A DNA stretch of 17,797 nucleotides, taken from CAYWVK01 sp964461865. Its GTDB lineage: Bacteria > Patescibacteriota > Microgenomatia > Levybacterales > UBA12049. This document shows positions 6,151-13,740 of the stretch, piece after piece (within the stretch, counting starts at the first letter, position 1; every line of letters begins with the position of its first letter). Where the stretch lies: the NCBI GenBank assembly GCA_964461865.1, contig CAYWVK010000010.1, positions 1 through 17,797 of the forward strand, given 5' to 3'. The notes under the pieces were generated by a model. The model made no database searches. It saw only the letters and a program-made list of their open reading frames with translations, and was not told the DNA's origin. Both the position numbers and the translations under genes were made by a program.

Positions 6151-9127
6151 TTTTTATAACTTTAAAATCAGAAGACTTTGACAACTTATTAATCATTGCT
6201 CTTTTTTTAATCATCTCTTCAAATTTTTCGGGCCAACTTGAAATTTCAACATTAACCTTTTCATCAATTTTTGTACCAAGTCTTTTTCTCTCCTCCTGAA
6301 TCTTTCTTATAATATCCCTTGCTTCTCCTGCTTCTAAATCCTGATTACTCTCATCTACTTCTCCTACTACCTCGTATTCTTTCTGTTTTTTGCTAAAAGC
6401 TAATTCATATACATTTAATTCTTGCTTAACAATATCTAAAACCTTACTGCTTATTTCTTTTTCTCCGTTATATGTTAACTTTTTAAATGGAATTCTTACT
6501 TTTACTTTAGAATTCTTTCTAAATGCATGACCTACCTCTGCTAGTTTTCTTGCGCATTGCATTTCTTTTTCTAAATCCTCATTTATAAATTCCTTATTTA
6601 CATCAGGCCATTCACTTAAATGAACTGATTTTTCATCAGTTAAGTTTTTATACATTTCTTCTGCAATAAAGGGGTTAAAAGGAGCAAGAATTTTAGAAAG
6701 ATTTACCAAAACAGTATATAAAGTAGCATAACAATTATTTTTATCTTCTATGTCATCTGCTGAAGCACCAATTCTGTTTCTGCTTCTTCGAACGTACCAT
6801 AACGACAAATCACTAACAAACTCTTCTACTTCCAAACTTGCTTTATATACACTATATTTCTCAAGTTCAACACTTACATTTTGAATTAATGAATTAAGTC
6901 TTGATAATATCCATTTATCTAAAATACTTTCTGTCTTTAAACTAGCCCTTTTAGGATCCCATTTATCAACAAGCGCATAATTTATAAAAAAGTTGTATAC
7001 ATTCCAAAGTATTAAGTGAAATTTTCTTCTTACTTCATCGGTTTTTTTATAGCCGAATAATAAATTCTGCTCCGGGCTTTGTGTTAAAAAAGCCCAACGC
7101 ATAACATCTACCCCTATTTTTTCAGCACCCTCATTAAATTCAATTGAATTACCCCACGACTTATGCATTGGACGTCCGTCTTCTCCAAGCATTGTTCCAA
7201 AACCCAAAACAAAATTAAAAGGATTATTATTTTCTAAAACCGTAGACATTGCAATCATTGAATAAAACCAATTCTTAAACTGACCGGGAAATGACTCGGT
7301 AACAAAATCCGCAGGAAACCATTCGCTCCAATATTTTTTATCTGTTATGTAACTTACTTTCTTTGTTTTAGGCTCAATATATGTTGAAAACGAAACAATT
7401 CCTGCATCAAGCCAAGCATTTCCTACATCATCAATTCTTGAAATTTCTTTTTTACATTTACTACATTTTATTTTTACTTCATCAATATAAGGCTTGTGGG
7501 GAGTGTGTCCCTTAAATTTTTCCCATCCTGATGTAGATTTTTCAAAAAGTTCTTCTTCGCTTCCCAAAACTTCGATATTCCCACAACTCTGGCACTCGTA
7601 GATTGGAAGTGCTAATCCCCAATATCTATTCTTTTTGCTTATTAACCAATCACTCATATTCAAAAGCCAATCAAGTTCCCTATCTAATCCAAATTCAGGA
7701 TACCATTTAATTTTTTTAGCTACCTCAATCATTTGCTCTCTTAATGTACTATGTCCTCTTTTTTTATCCATGGCAATATACCACTCATTGGTAATTTTCC
7801 AAACTAGTTCTGTTTTACATCTCCAGCAAGCAGGATATCTATGGGTATAATGCATTGTTTTTAAAAGAAACTTACCATCTTTTTTATTTTTTAAATAGTC
7901 AATTATAATTTCGGGATGTTTCTTTGCATTCTTACCACTTAAATCATTCATCCCATCAACATATGTAGCATCATCCGTAATCGGCGAGATTATTGATAGG
8001 TTTTCTTTTTTTGATAGTTCAAAATCTTCTTTTCCTGCTCCTGGAGCAACATGCAATAAACCTGTTCCCTCTGTTGAAACTACAACTTCCGATCCATCAA
8101 TTACATTATGAAAAGTTTTTTCATTTTCATCATTTGCTTTTTTTACAATTTCTAAATCATCAAACGGTCCTTGATATTTTAAGCCTAATAAGTCTTTTCC
8201 TTTGATTTCTTTTGCAAGCTCAAAGTTTTTATCAAGATCATTTAAAATATACTCCGTAATATTAACCTCTTTTTGTTTTATTAATCTTTTTGGGGTATTT
8301 TCTAATTCATCCTTTAAAATAAAGATTATTTTTTCATTTGTTTTTTTGTTTTCAAAAACTCCATAGGTAAATTTTTTATTTACTGCAACTGCAATATTAG
8401 CCGGAATTGTCCAAGGCGTAGTTGTCCAAACCAAAAGATTAGTATTTTCAAATCCTTTTGAAATTATAGGAAATTTAATAAAGATAGATTCATGTGTTAA
8501 CTCTTTATAATCCTCAGTTAGCATTTCATGCTGGGAAATTGCAGTTTCACATCTTGGACACCAAGCAACACAATCCTTACCCTTATAAATCCAACCGTTT
8601 TCATGACATTTTTTAAGAAAATGCCAAATCATGTAATTATTTTCCGGGGACATTGTAAAGTAGGAATTATCCCAATCCATAAAATATCCAAGCCTCTTAC
8701 TCTGTTTTGTTTGAATATCGCTATATTTAATAACCCTTTGTTTACAAAGTTCAACAAACTTAGCAATGCTTTCCTTTTTATTTCCGGGAACTAGATTTTC
8801 AATATCTTTTTTATTTCTAATTCCTAATTCTTTTTCTACTTCAACCTCTACCCATAACCCCTGACAATCAAAACCGTTTTGAAATCTTTGCTTATAGCCC
8901 TTCATATTATAAAAACGCTGCCATAAATCTTTATACGTTCTCCCCCATGCATGATGAACTCCCATTGGATTATTTGCAGTAATTGGTCCATCTAAAAATG
9001 AAAACCGCTTCTTGGAGTTATTATTTCTTTGAAGATATTTTTCAACAATTTTCTCTTTTTCCCAATAATTTAAAATTTCATTTTCCAGTTTTGGAAAATC
9101 TATCTGTGGTGAAACTTGCTTAAACAT
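6143..9127 (-). CDS. ileS: Isoleucyl-tRNA synthetase
   Basis: This 994-residue class I synthetase charges tRNA-Ile. It contains the catalytic Rossmann fold, the CP1 editing domain with WTTTPWTIPANIAVAV and the GTGLLHVAPGAGKEDFE editing pocket, zinc-ligand-like Cys pairs (CVAWCPRC, CWRCKTE, CQSCG, CSKCKKE), GNAWLDAG and the anticodon-binding helical C-terminus. The two class I signatures are atypical. The HIGH position reads HHAW (residues 58-61, in NPMGVHHAWGR), and the KMSKS region reads MHKSWGNS (654-661). The upstream promoter places transcription at the start codon. The gene shares an 8-base overlap with rodA, giving an ileS-rodA transcript. Confidence 0.95.
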   Translation of the reverse strand: MFKQVSPQIDFPKLENEILNYWEKEKIVEKYLQRNNNSKKRFSFLDGPITANNPMGVHHAWGRTYKDLWQRFYNMKGYKQRFQNGFDCQGLWVEVEVEKELGIRNKKDIENLVPGNKKESIAKFVELCKQRVIKYSDIQTKQSKRLGYFMDWDNSYFTMSPENNYMIWHFLKKCHENGWIYKGKDCVAWCPRCETAISQHEMLTEDYKELTHESIFIKFPIISKGFENTNLLVWTTTPWTIPANIAVAVNKKFTYGVFENKKTNEKIIFILKDELENTPKRLIKQKEVNITEYILNDLDKNFELAKEIKGKDLLGLKYQGPFDDLEIVKKANDENEKTFHNVIDGSEVVVSTEGTGLLHVAPGAGKEDFELSKKENLSIISPITDDATYVDGMNDLSGKNAKKHPEIIIDYLKNKKDGKFLLKTMHYTHRYPACWRCKTELVWKITNEWYIAMDKKRGHSTLREQMIEVAKKIKWYPEFGLDRELDWLLNMSDWLISKKNRYWGLALPIYECQSCGNIEVLGSEEELFEKSTSGWEKFKGHTPHKPYIDEVKIKCSKCKKEISRIDDVGNAWLDAGIVSFSTYIEPKTKKVSYITDKKYWSEWFPADFVTESFPGQFKNWFYSMIAMSTVLENNNPFNFVLGFGTMLGEDGRPMHKSWGNSIEFNEGAEKIGVDVMRWAFLTQSPEQNLLFGYKKTDEVRRKFHLILWNVYNFFINYALVDKWDPKRASLKTESILDKWILSRLNSLIQNVSVELEKYSVYKASLEVEEFVSDLSLWYVRRSRNRIGASADDIEDKNNCYATLYTVLVNLSKILAPFNPFIAEEMYKNLTDEKSVHLSEWPDVNKEFINEDLEKEMQCARKLAEVGHAFRKNSKVKVRIPFKKLTYNGEKEISSKVLDIVKQELNVYELAFSKKQKEYEVVGEVDESNQDLEAGEARDIIRKIQEERKRLGTKIDEKVNVEISSWPEKFEEMIKKRAMINKLSKSSDFKVIKNV

Positions 9128-9134
9128 AAACTTA

Positions 9135-9163
9135 ATTTTAGCCTAAAAAGATATTCACTTCAA
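9135..9163 (-). promoter_or_regulatory. ileS promoter, leaderless spacing
   Basis: TTGAAG (9158-9163), a 17-base spacer, TAAAAT (9135-9140) and then 7 bases to ATG 9127. The -35 box begins exactly 36 bases upstream of the ATG, so +1 should coincide with the start codon. No Shine-Dalgarno is present. Confidence 0.65.
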
Positions 9164-9206
9164 CTTTTTGTTTTCTAATTACCAATTTAACCTTAAGCAA
9201 GATGTT

Positions 9207-10397
9207 TTATTCTACAAAGGTTAAGGCAATACCCTTTTTATTTGCCCTGCCTGTTCTACCAATTCTATGAATATAATCCTCATAAGTTGTAGGCGCATCA
9301 TAGTTTATTACATGGGTAACATCATTTATATCTAATCCTCTTGATGCAACATCTGTTGCTATTAAAACCTGTAGCTTATTTTCTTTAAAATCCCGTAGTG
9401 CTCTTTGTCTTTGATTTTGAGTTTTATTGCCATGAATAGCTGAAGCTTTAAAACCCTTTTCTACTAAATGCTTAGATAGTTTTTCCATTCCCCATTTTGT
9501 TCTTCCAAAAACTAAAACCTTATCAAACCCAGGTTTTAACAATAAATCCCTTAATACTTCTGCTTTTTTGCTTCTATCTGACACTTTAATTATATTTTGC
9601 TCTATGTTCTCCGGGGTGCTTTGATTGCTTACACGTACTGTAACAGGATTGGTAACAAACATTTGTAATATCCCCTTAGTTTTATCATCAACTGTTGCAG
9701 AGAAAAATAACGATTGTCTTACTTTTGGTAATAAATTAATTATATTTTTTATATCATTTAGAAAACCGATATCAACCATTCTGTCTACTTCATCTAAAAC
9801 TACATTTTGAAATAAACTTAGGTTTAATTTTCTTTGCTCAATTAAATCCTTTAATCTTCCGGGTGTTGCTATAACAAAATGACAATTATGTCTTAAACCA
9901 TGGATTTGGTTTTTAATACTTGCCCCTCCTATTACTGTTACAGACTCTAAATTCATACCCCTAGCAAAAATTTTAAATTCTTCTGCAACCTGAACTGCTA
10001 ATTCTCTTGTTGGAACAATTATTAATGTTCTTTGATTCCTGTCGTTATATGATTTATTAATAAGAGTTATTAAAAATGCAGCTGTTTTTCCTGTTCCTGT
10101 ATTTGCAACTCCAATAACGTCTCTTCCTTTTAGAATTTCGGGAATAGATTTTTCTTGAATTTCGGTTGCAAACTCATATCCATGATCTTTAATGTTTCTT
10201 TTTATCCGATTATCTATATTATACGAATCAAAACTTATACTGGAAGAAAATGATTCCTGATTAGATTTAACTGCTTCTTTAATAAAAAGCCTTGAGTCAA
10301 GTTTCTTTTCATTTCTTGAAAATTTTTTATACCTTGGCTTAAAGTCATTAGATTTAAAACCCTTATTGTTTCTATTTCTATTATTTGATTTATACAT
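9207..10397 (-). CDS. DEAD-box-type ATP-dependent RNA helicase (DEVD variant)
   Basis: This 396-residue superfamily 2 helicase unwinds RNA duplexes using ATP. Ordered motifs are the Q motif (FATEIQEKSIP), Walker A ANTGTGKT (98-105), PTRELAVQ, TPGRLKDL, motif II written DEVD (202-205) instead of DEAD, SAT (233-235), VFGRTKWG, ATDVASRGLDI and HRIGRTGR. The chain stops right after motif VI and GIALTFVE, so it lacks the C-terminal accessory domain found in cold-shock helicases. The first 35 residues are Asn/Arg/Lys-rich and probably bind RNA non-specifically. No Shine-Dalgarno is seen, and TATAAA (10404-10409) lies 6 bases upstream of the ATG. A palindrome overlaps the expected -35 region, so expression is probably regulated. 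Confidence 0.92.
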   Translation of the reverse strand: MYKSNNRNRNNKGFKSNDFKPRYKKFSRNEKKLDSRLFIKEAVKSNQESFSSSISFDSYNIDNRIKRNIKDHGYEFATEIQEKSIPEILKGRDVIGVANTGTGKTAAFLITLINKSYNDRNQRTLIIVPTRELAVQVAEEFKIFARGMNLESVTVIGGASIKNQIHGLRHNCHFVIATPGRLKDLIEQRKLNLSLFQNVVLDEVDRMVDIGFLNDIKNIINLLPKVRQSLFFSATVDDKTKGILQMFVTNPVTVRVSNQSTPENIEQNIIKVSDRSKKAEVLRDLLLKPGFDKVLVFGRTKWGMEKLSKHLVEKGFKASAIHGNKTQNQRQRALRDFKENKLQVLIATDVASRGLDINDVTHVINYDAPTTYEDYIHRIGRTGRANKKGIALTFVE

Positions 10398-10427
10398 ATT
10401 TATTTTATAATTTTATAAATTGGATAC

Positions 10428-10441
10428 AAGCATATCTGCTT
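10428..10441. promoter_or_regulatory. Palindrome upstream of the helicase gene (candidate operator 1)
   Basis: AAGCA-TATC-TGCTT is a 5-base-arm palindrome with a 4-base centre, 31-44 bases upstream of the helicase ATG, where the -35 box would be. Its flanks match those of the second palindrome at 10529 in inverted orientation (20 of 25 bases by hand alignment). Confidence 0.45.
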
Positions 10442-10528
10442 AAAAAAAATTGAAGTTGTTCAGTCAGTGAAGATACGAATCCCTGTGGAAATGTTGAGTT
10501 ATCTTTTTCTTTAAAAAACTAAATCAAA

Positions 10529-10548
10529 TATAAGCAGATGTGCTTATA
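10529..10548. promoter_or_regulatory. Perfect palindrome (candidate operator 2 or terminator stem)
   Basis: TATAAGCA-GATG-TGCTTATA has perfect 8-base arms around a 4-base centre. It shares the AAGCA-N4-TGCTT core with 10428-10441, centre-to-centre 104 bases, close to ten helical turns. On the minus strand it is followed by a T-rich stretch, so it could also help terminate the upstream orphan gene. Confidence 0.5.
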
Positions 10549-10656
10549 CACAATCTACATTAATAGTATAACATAAGTTAAACAAAATATCTATACGCTA
10601 TAGGATAATCAACACTACAAGAAGTAATTATAACTAAATATGGATCATCCGTAAAA

Positions 10657-11130
10657 CTACTCTACTCCCCATCCATCATCTTCTTCAACTCTAGTTGGAA
10701 AATTTTCATGTTTTAGGTTGCTTAATTCTTCTTGATATTTTTCGAAGGGACCATATTTTTTTCCTCGTTCCATGTTCGTTCCTGTTATTTTTACATAATT
10801 AAAACCTTCAGGAACTTCAAGCTCATATCTTCCTATTTGAGCATCAAACTCATCGTTATACGTACCTGCACTAAATACCCCGACTACTGGAAATAAAACA
10901 TCCATTCCTGCAATAACATTTCTTTCATATTTTGTTTGCTTTGCTCGTTCCATTCTGTACTTTTCGCCTTCTCTTGCTTTTACTTCTAAATTAACTCCTG
11001 TTTTTTCTGCAGCTTGTTTCATTAACTCTAAATCTTTAATGGGAGCAAGTGTCCATGCCTCGCATATGCTTTTTGGCTTCGATACTTCTGGGGTTTTAAT
11101 AGCTTCTTTAGCTTCTTGTGACACTTCCAT
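10657..11130 (-). CDS. Hypothetical soluble protein
   Basis: This 157-residue acidic protein has no signal peptide or membrane segment, and I do not recognise its family. An N-terminal Lys/Glu-rich segment precedes a predicted helix (DLELMKQAAEKTGVNLEV) and a possible beta region (VLFPVVGVFSAG, GRYELEVPEGFNYVKITGT). The C-terminus is acidic and ends DDGWGVE. The frame is open to a TTG at 11166, but that codon is part of the TTGACA -35 box, so ATG 11130 is the start, with no Shine-Dalgarno. It is divergent from another orphan at 11270, 139 bases apart. Confidence 0.75.
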   Translation of the reverse strand: MEVSQEAKEAIKTPEVSKPKSICEAWTLAPIKDLELMKQAAEKTGVNLEVKAREGEKYRMERAKQTKYERNVIAGMDVLFPVVGVFSAGTYNDEFDAQIGRYELEVPEGFNYVKITGTNMERGKKYGPFEKYQEELSNLKHENFPTRVEEDDGWGVE

Positions 11131-11136
11131 TAATAA

Positions 11137-11166
11137 AAGATAACATAAACGAAGATAAATTGTCAA
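11137..11166 (-). promoter_or_regulatory. Promoter of the orphan at 10657, leaderless spacing
   Basis: TTGACA (11161-11166), an 18-base spacer, and TATCTT (11137-11142) preceded by an extended TGT. Six bases follow before ATG 11130. The -35 box begins exactly 36 bases upstream of the ATG. Confidence 0.6.
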
Positions 11167-11233
11167 GGTTTTTTAATCACTAACTAAACACAATCAACAA
11201 TATAAACTTATCAAAAAATAAACTATTAAACCC

Positions 11234-11262
11234 TTGCATTTTTATTTTTAAATATCTATAAT
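11234..11262 (+). promoter_or_regulatory. Promoter of the orphan at 11270, leaderless spacing
   Basis: TTGCAT (11234-11239), a 17-base spacer, a perfect TATAAT (11257-11262), then 7 bases to ATG 11270. The -35 box again begins exactly 36 bases before the ATG. It is the clearest leaderless promoter in the window. Confidence 0.7.
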
Positions 11263-11269
11263 TCCCTTC

Positions 11270-11572
11270 ATGTCACCATTTTATTGTAAAGAAGGCGAAA
11301 ACTGGAAAAAGATAACAGAACCGGTTAAATTAAATAAAAAAGTAGCCGAGTATACATATTGGCAGGTTGCAGAAGCTAGCCCAGTACCCGAAGATCCTGA
11401 TAGAAAATTACACCTAACACTAAATAGTCCAAAATCCACACTTAGATTAGAAAAGGGAAAGTCATTTGATGGACAGATAGGAATCGTTTCCGAAACGGAC
11501 TTTTCTATTTGGGGTGAAGTCGGCTGTGAACCTCTTGTGAAAGTTATCTACAGTAAATACCCGATAAAATAA
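11270..11572 (+). CDS. Hypothetical small soluble protein
   Basis: This 100-residue protein is of unknown family, without a signal peptide or membrane helix. Alternating hydrophobic/polar stretches (KLHLTLNSPKSTLRL, GQIGIVSETDFSIWGEV, PLVKVIYSKYP) suggest a small beta-rich fold. Two Cys residues, near positions 6 and 86, are isolated. The protein has a consensus promoter immediately upstream and no Shine-Dalgarno, which supports it as a real, independently transcribed gene. It is divergent from the 10657 orphan and convergent with the membrane-protein operon. Confidence 0.7.
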   Translation: MSPFYCKEGENWKKITEPVKLNKKVAEYTYWQVAEASPVPEDPDRKLHLTLNSPKSTLRLEKGKSFDGQIGIVSETDFSIWGEVGCEPLVKVIYSKYPIK

Positions 11573-11677
11573 GTCTCTACTTCAATCTAAGGAAGACCCT
11601 ACGATTAATATTTTTAGTTTTAATAATCAATATAATCCTGAGCTTGTCAAAAGAACTAAAGTCATCTAAGAAAACTA

Positions 11678-11821
11678 TTATCTGCCACGAATAAAACGCA
11701 TTAAAAATACAATTATTGCTATTACTAATAAGATGTGGATTAATCCCCCACCAAAATTAAATGCAAATCCAGCTAGCCACATTAATATTAATATAATTGC
11801 GATTATTTCTATTGCACTCAT
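11678..11821 (-). CDS. lmo0937/DUF5670-like small membrane protein
   Basis: This 47-residue protein has two hydrophobic helices joined by a Gly-rich turn (FNFGGGLIHILLVIAIIV) and a basic end (MRFIRGR). That is the layout of the lmo0937/DUF5670 family of tiny inner-membrane proteins. The Shine-Dalgarno AGGTGA lies just before the ATG and overlaps the upstream TAG stop, 8 bases away, so the gene is the last member of a four-gene operon. Its function is unknown, and the link to envelope stress is inferred from its neighbours. Confidence 0.85.
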   Translation of the reverse strand: MSAIEIIAIILILMWLAGFAFNFGGGLIHILLVIAIIVFLMRFIRGR

Positions 11822-11829
11822 ACTCTCAC

Positions 11830-12114
11830 CTACTTTCTTTCTTCAATTTTTTTCTTGTCAGTTTTTATAACTTTTTCTACTATTCCTTTTTCTTTCGTGA
11901 TTTCATGCTCTGTTTTAAAATTATCCACATAATCTAATGCTTGATCTTTTACGCCCACCATTGCTTTCTTTACTTTTTTTCTGTTTTTCTCATCCTTTAG
12001 CGCCATTGTTGCTGCAACAGCAACACCTGCTACTACTACCGCCCCTGCTACACCGGCAACGATAGAACCAGCTCTGTTTTTTTCTTTTTGTTTTTTTGTG
12101 TTAATAATTTTCAT
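11830..12114 (-). CDS. YtxH-like membrane-anchored protein
   Basis: This 94-residue protein has a short basic N-terminus, one Ala/Gly/Val-rich membrane helix (about 17-38, GSIVAGVAGAVVVAGVAVAA) and then a Lys/Glu-rich helical cytoplasmic tail. This matches the YtxH general-stress protein layout. The start ATG 12114 overlaps the upstream TGA as ATGA. A longer frame reaches 12300 but only by reading through the upstream gene out of frame, so it is rejected. The gene lies between a hydrophobic protein and an lmo0937-like protein, both small envelope proteins. Confidence 0.78.
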   Translation of the reverse strand: MKIINTKKQKEKNRAGSIVAGVAGAVVVAGVAVAATMALKDEKNRKKVKKAMVGVKDQALDYVDNFKTEHEITKEKGIVEKVIKTDKKKIEERK

Positions 12115-12419
12115 AAAAAGATCGATATAATAAGCGCTATTATAATTACCAAAACAAGAATATTTGGAAGACCTGCAATCGCAAGGATTCCAAGTACGGA
12201 TAAAATCCAAAGAACAAGCAATACTGAAGCAACTACCTGAAATGGACGAGGCAAAATACCTATAGCCCAACAAATAACCGCAAGTATAAGAACTTCCCAT
12301 AATGTAACTGGATAATTATTAATTGTAAAAAGGCTAATGTTTGGAACAGTAATTCCTGATATAGGAGCATATCCAAGAAACCAGAGAACGATAAGAATTA
12401 TAACAATTGTAATTAACAT
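12111..12419 (-). CDS. Small polytopic membrane protein, unknown function
   Basis: This 102-residue, almost entirely hydrophobic protein has three to four predicted membrane helices. The N-terminal segment (MLITIVIILIVLWFLGYAP) resembles the first helix of lmo0937-type proteins. Later helices lie around 41-55, 61-80 and 85-102. No catalytic or binding motif is visible. It begins 2 bases after the yggT-like stop and ends with an ATGA overlap with the YtxH-like gene, so the three are tightly coupled. Confidence 0.75.
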   Translation of the reverse strand: MLITIVIILIVLWFLGYAPISGITVPNISLFTINNYPVTLWEVLILAVICWAIGILPRPFQVVASVLLVLWILSVLGILAIAGLPNILVLVIIIALIISIFL

Positions 12420-12421
12420 AT

Positions 12422-12871
12422 CTATTGTGTTTCAACGTCTTTCGGCGTAATCGGATAAATAAGATTTAAAAGATATACAAGTCCCCAAGCAATACAAACA
12501 TATACTATGGCTGCTATTAGTGTCGACCATTCGAAAACAGAATCTTGAGTGCTGGATGTTTTTAATATTCCCCTAAATGGTAGAACTAAAGGATCTGAAA
12601 TTGCGTAAATAAAATTTGTAAAACCACTATAAGCATTTGCCCCCAATGCTTTTAATGTCATACGAAATCCAATAATCACTTCTATTAAACCCAAAACATA
12701 CCAAATGACTTGATTAAACCTTAATATTGTCTTTTTTGTTTTATACGTTTTCTGAGGAGCTTCCCCTTTTGCCCTAGGCTCAGTTTGTGTTGTAGTTTTT
12801 TTAACCACCTGTTGCGGTGACTCATTCTTAGTTGTTGTTACTTCTTCCTCAACATTATCTGTTTGTGCCAT
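12422..12871 (-). CDS. YggT-family-like membrane protein
   Basis: This 149-residue protein starts with about 45 polar, Thr/Lys/Glu-rich residues, probably disordered and cytoplasmic. They are followed by two main membrane segments, VIWYVLGLIEVIIGFRMTL and a C-terminal TLIAAIVYVCIAWGLVYLL. Between them, ISDPLVLPFRGIL is the conserved YggT/YlmG loop pattern. YggT proteins are linked to membrane and ion homeostasis and to division, but their activity is not settled. It is the first gene of the four-gene envelope operon. There is no Shine-Dalgarno or good -35 box. Overlapping -10-like boxes and a Crp-type palindrome lie just upstream. Confidence 0.75.
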   Translation of the reverse strand: MAQTDNVEEEVTTTKNESPQQVVKKTTTQTEPRAKGEAPQKTYKTKKTILRFNQVIWYVLGLIEVIIGFRMTLKALGANAYSGFTNFIYAISDPLVLPFRGILKTSSTQDSVFEWSTLIAAIVYVCIAWGLVYLLNLIYPITPKDVETQ

Positions 12872-12876
12872 ACTAA

Positions 12877-12887
12877 AATATACTATA
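12877..12887 (-). promoter_or_regulatory. Overlapping -10 boxes of the envelope operon
   Basis: TATAGT (12882-12887) and TATATT (12877-12882) overlap by one base, 10 and 5 bases before the yggT-like ATG. No convincing -35 box lies 16-18 bases upstream, which is typical of activator-dependent promoters. With TATAGT, +1 would be about 12875. Confidence 0.45.
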
Positions 12888-12908
12888 CGTAATTATAAAA
12901 GAATACAC

Positions 12909-12924
12909 AGTAACTTAGATTACA
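12909..12924. promoter_or_regulatory. Candidate Crp/Fnr-family site upstream of the envelope operon
   Basis: AGTAA-CTTAGA-TTACA is a TGTAA-N6-TTACA palindrome with one mismatch in the outermost base. Its centre (12916.5) is 41.5 bases upstream of the predicted +1 at 12875, the usual class II activator position. It lies between the Crp/Fnr gene and the operon. Confidence 0.5.
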
Positions 12925-12942
12925 TTTTTCCTGTAATATGTA

Positions 12943-13608
12943 CTAAGAGCTTGAAGGTTTTGACATCAGTTCTACATTTAGCTTTTTAATATTATTAAAT
13001 ACAATTGAGTGATCAACATGTTTTATTAATCCTTTTTTTTCGAGCTTTGTTAATTCATTACTTGCAGTCTCTCTGGCTATTCCAACTAATGTTGCAATGT
13101 CCTGTTGAGTAAAACGATGATGAACAATTACGCTATTCTTAGTACGTTTTTCACCGAAATGTTTAGCTATATATAAAAGTATCGAAATTACCCTTCTATA
13201 TGCATCGCTAAATACCAAATTTTCCATTCTGGCAAGTGTTTCTGCATATTCTTCTACAAGTTCACTCATTAATTGAAAAATAACTGTAGGTTTATCTTTA
13301 ATAAAATTAACTACCTGATCCCTAGGGGCACGTCCAACTTCAACGGGCGTTAAGGCTTCAAAATTATAGACATTAGGGGTACCGTTTATTGCCCACACCA
13401 TAGGAAAATATGAAATAGGTTTAAGAATATGAAGCGTAAGTTCAAGTCCTGTTTTAGAAATAGTATACTGCCTAACGTATCCTTTTAATAAACAAAAAAT
13501 ACCCTGTGGGTCATCATCTGCTCTAATAAGCATTTCGCCCTTTTTATAATTACGTACCGTAAATTGCTTATAAAACTCTGCAAACTCCCTTGTTTTACTT
13601 GCCATCAT
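12943..13608 (-). CDS. Crp/Fnr-family transcription regulator
   Basis: This 221-residue protein has a cyclic-nucleotide-binding-like beta-roll (about 18-105, with KKGEMLIRADDDPQGIFCLLKGYVRQY), a long dimerisation helix (about 108-135) and a C-terminal HTH_Crp domain (TQQDIATLVGIARETASNELTKLEKKGLI, 167-195). It has one Cys, so an Fnr-type 4Fe-4S cluster is excluded. The phosphate-binding cassette of cAMP-binding Crp is not recognisable, so the ligand is unknown. The recognition helix keeps Arg-Glu (RET, 179-181) but has Asn184 where E. coli Crp has Arg185. ATG 13608 or the adjacent ATG 13605 may be the start. Crp-like palindromes lie upstream of the genes on both sides. Confidence 0.92.
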   Translation of the reverse strand: MMASKTREFAEFYKQFTVRNYKKGEMLIRADDDPQGIFCLLKGYVRQYTISKTGLELTLHILKPISYFPMVWAINGTPNVYNFEALTPVEVGRAPRDQVVNFIKDKPTVIFQLMSELVEEYAETLARMENLVFSDAYRRVISILLYIAKHFGEKRTKNSVIVHHRFTQQDIATLVGIARETASNELTKLEKKGLIKHVDHSIVFNNIKKLNVELMSKPSSS

Positions 13609-13622
13609 CTATATTAATTACT

Positions 13623-13649
13623 ATTATACAACATTTGTTCAAGTCTCAA
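13623..13649 (-). promoter_or_regulatory. Promoter of the Crp/Fnr gene
   Basis: A perfect TATAAT (13623-13628) lies 14 bases before the ATG. TTGAGA (13644-13649) with a short 15-base spacer is the best -35 candidate. It is part of a tandem direct repeat, ACTTGAG-ACTTGAA. Confidence 0.5.
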
Positions 13650-13652
13650 GTT

Positions 13653-13674
13653 TAATAAGCATTTTTTTGCTTAT
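13653..13674 (+). terminator. Hairpin with T tract, terminator-like
   Basis: AATAAGCA and TGCTTATT form a perfect 8-base stem around six T residues, followed by a run of T on the plus strand. It fits an intrinsic terminator for plus-strand transcription, although no plus-strand gene reads into it. It lies just upstream of the Crp/Fnr promoter and may shield it. Confidence 0.35.
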
Positions 13675-13718
13675 TTTTTTATACTTACCGGTGAGGATAA
13701 AAATAACCAAACATCTTT

Positions 13719-13740
13719 AAAAACACTACCCTTGTAGTAT
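13719..13740 (-). terminator. Intrinsic terminator of the small peptide transcript
   Basis: On the minus strand ATACTAC and GTAGTGT pair over 7 bases (one G-U) around an AAGG loop, followed by TTTT. It lies about 70 bases beyond the stop of the 29-codon frame, making a transcript of roughly 215 nt. Confidence 0.5.

Noticed and set aside
10421..10553. Miniature transposable element bounded by terminal inverted repeats
   Set aside because: No target-site duplication is evident, no second copy exists in the window, and each repeat is itself a palindrome, which fits operators better.
12115..12300. 62-codon N-terminal extension of the YtxH-like frame
   Set aside because: It lies inside the upstream membrane-protein gene in another frame. 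ATG 12114 with an ATGA overlap and a proper basic-then-hydrophobic N-terminus is the better start.
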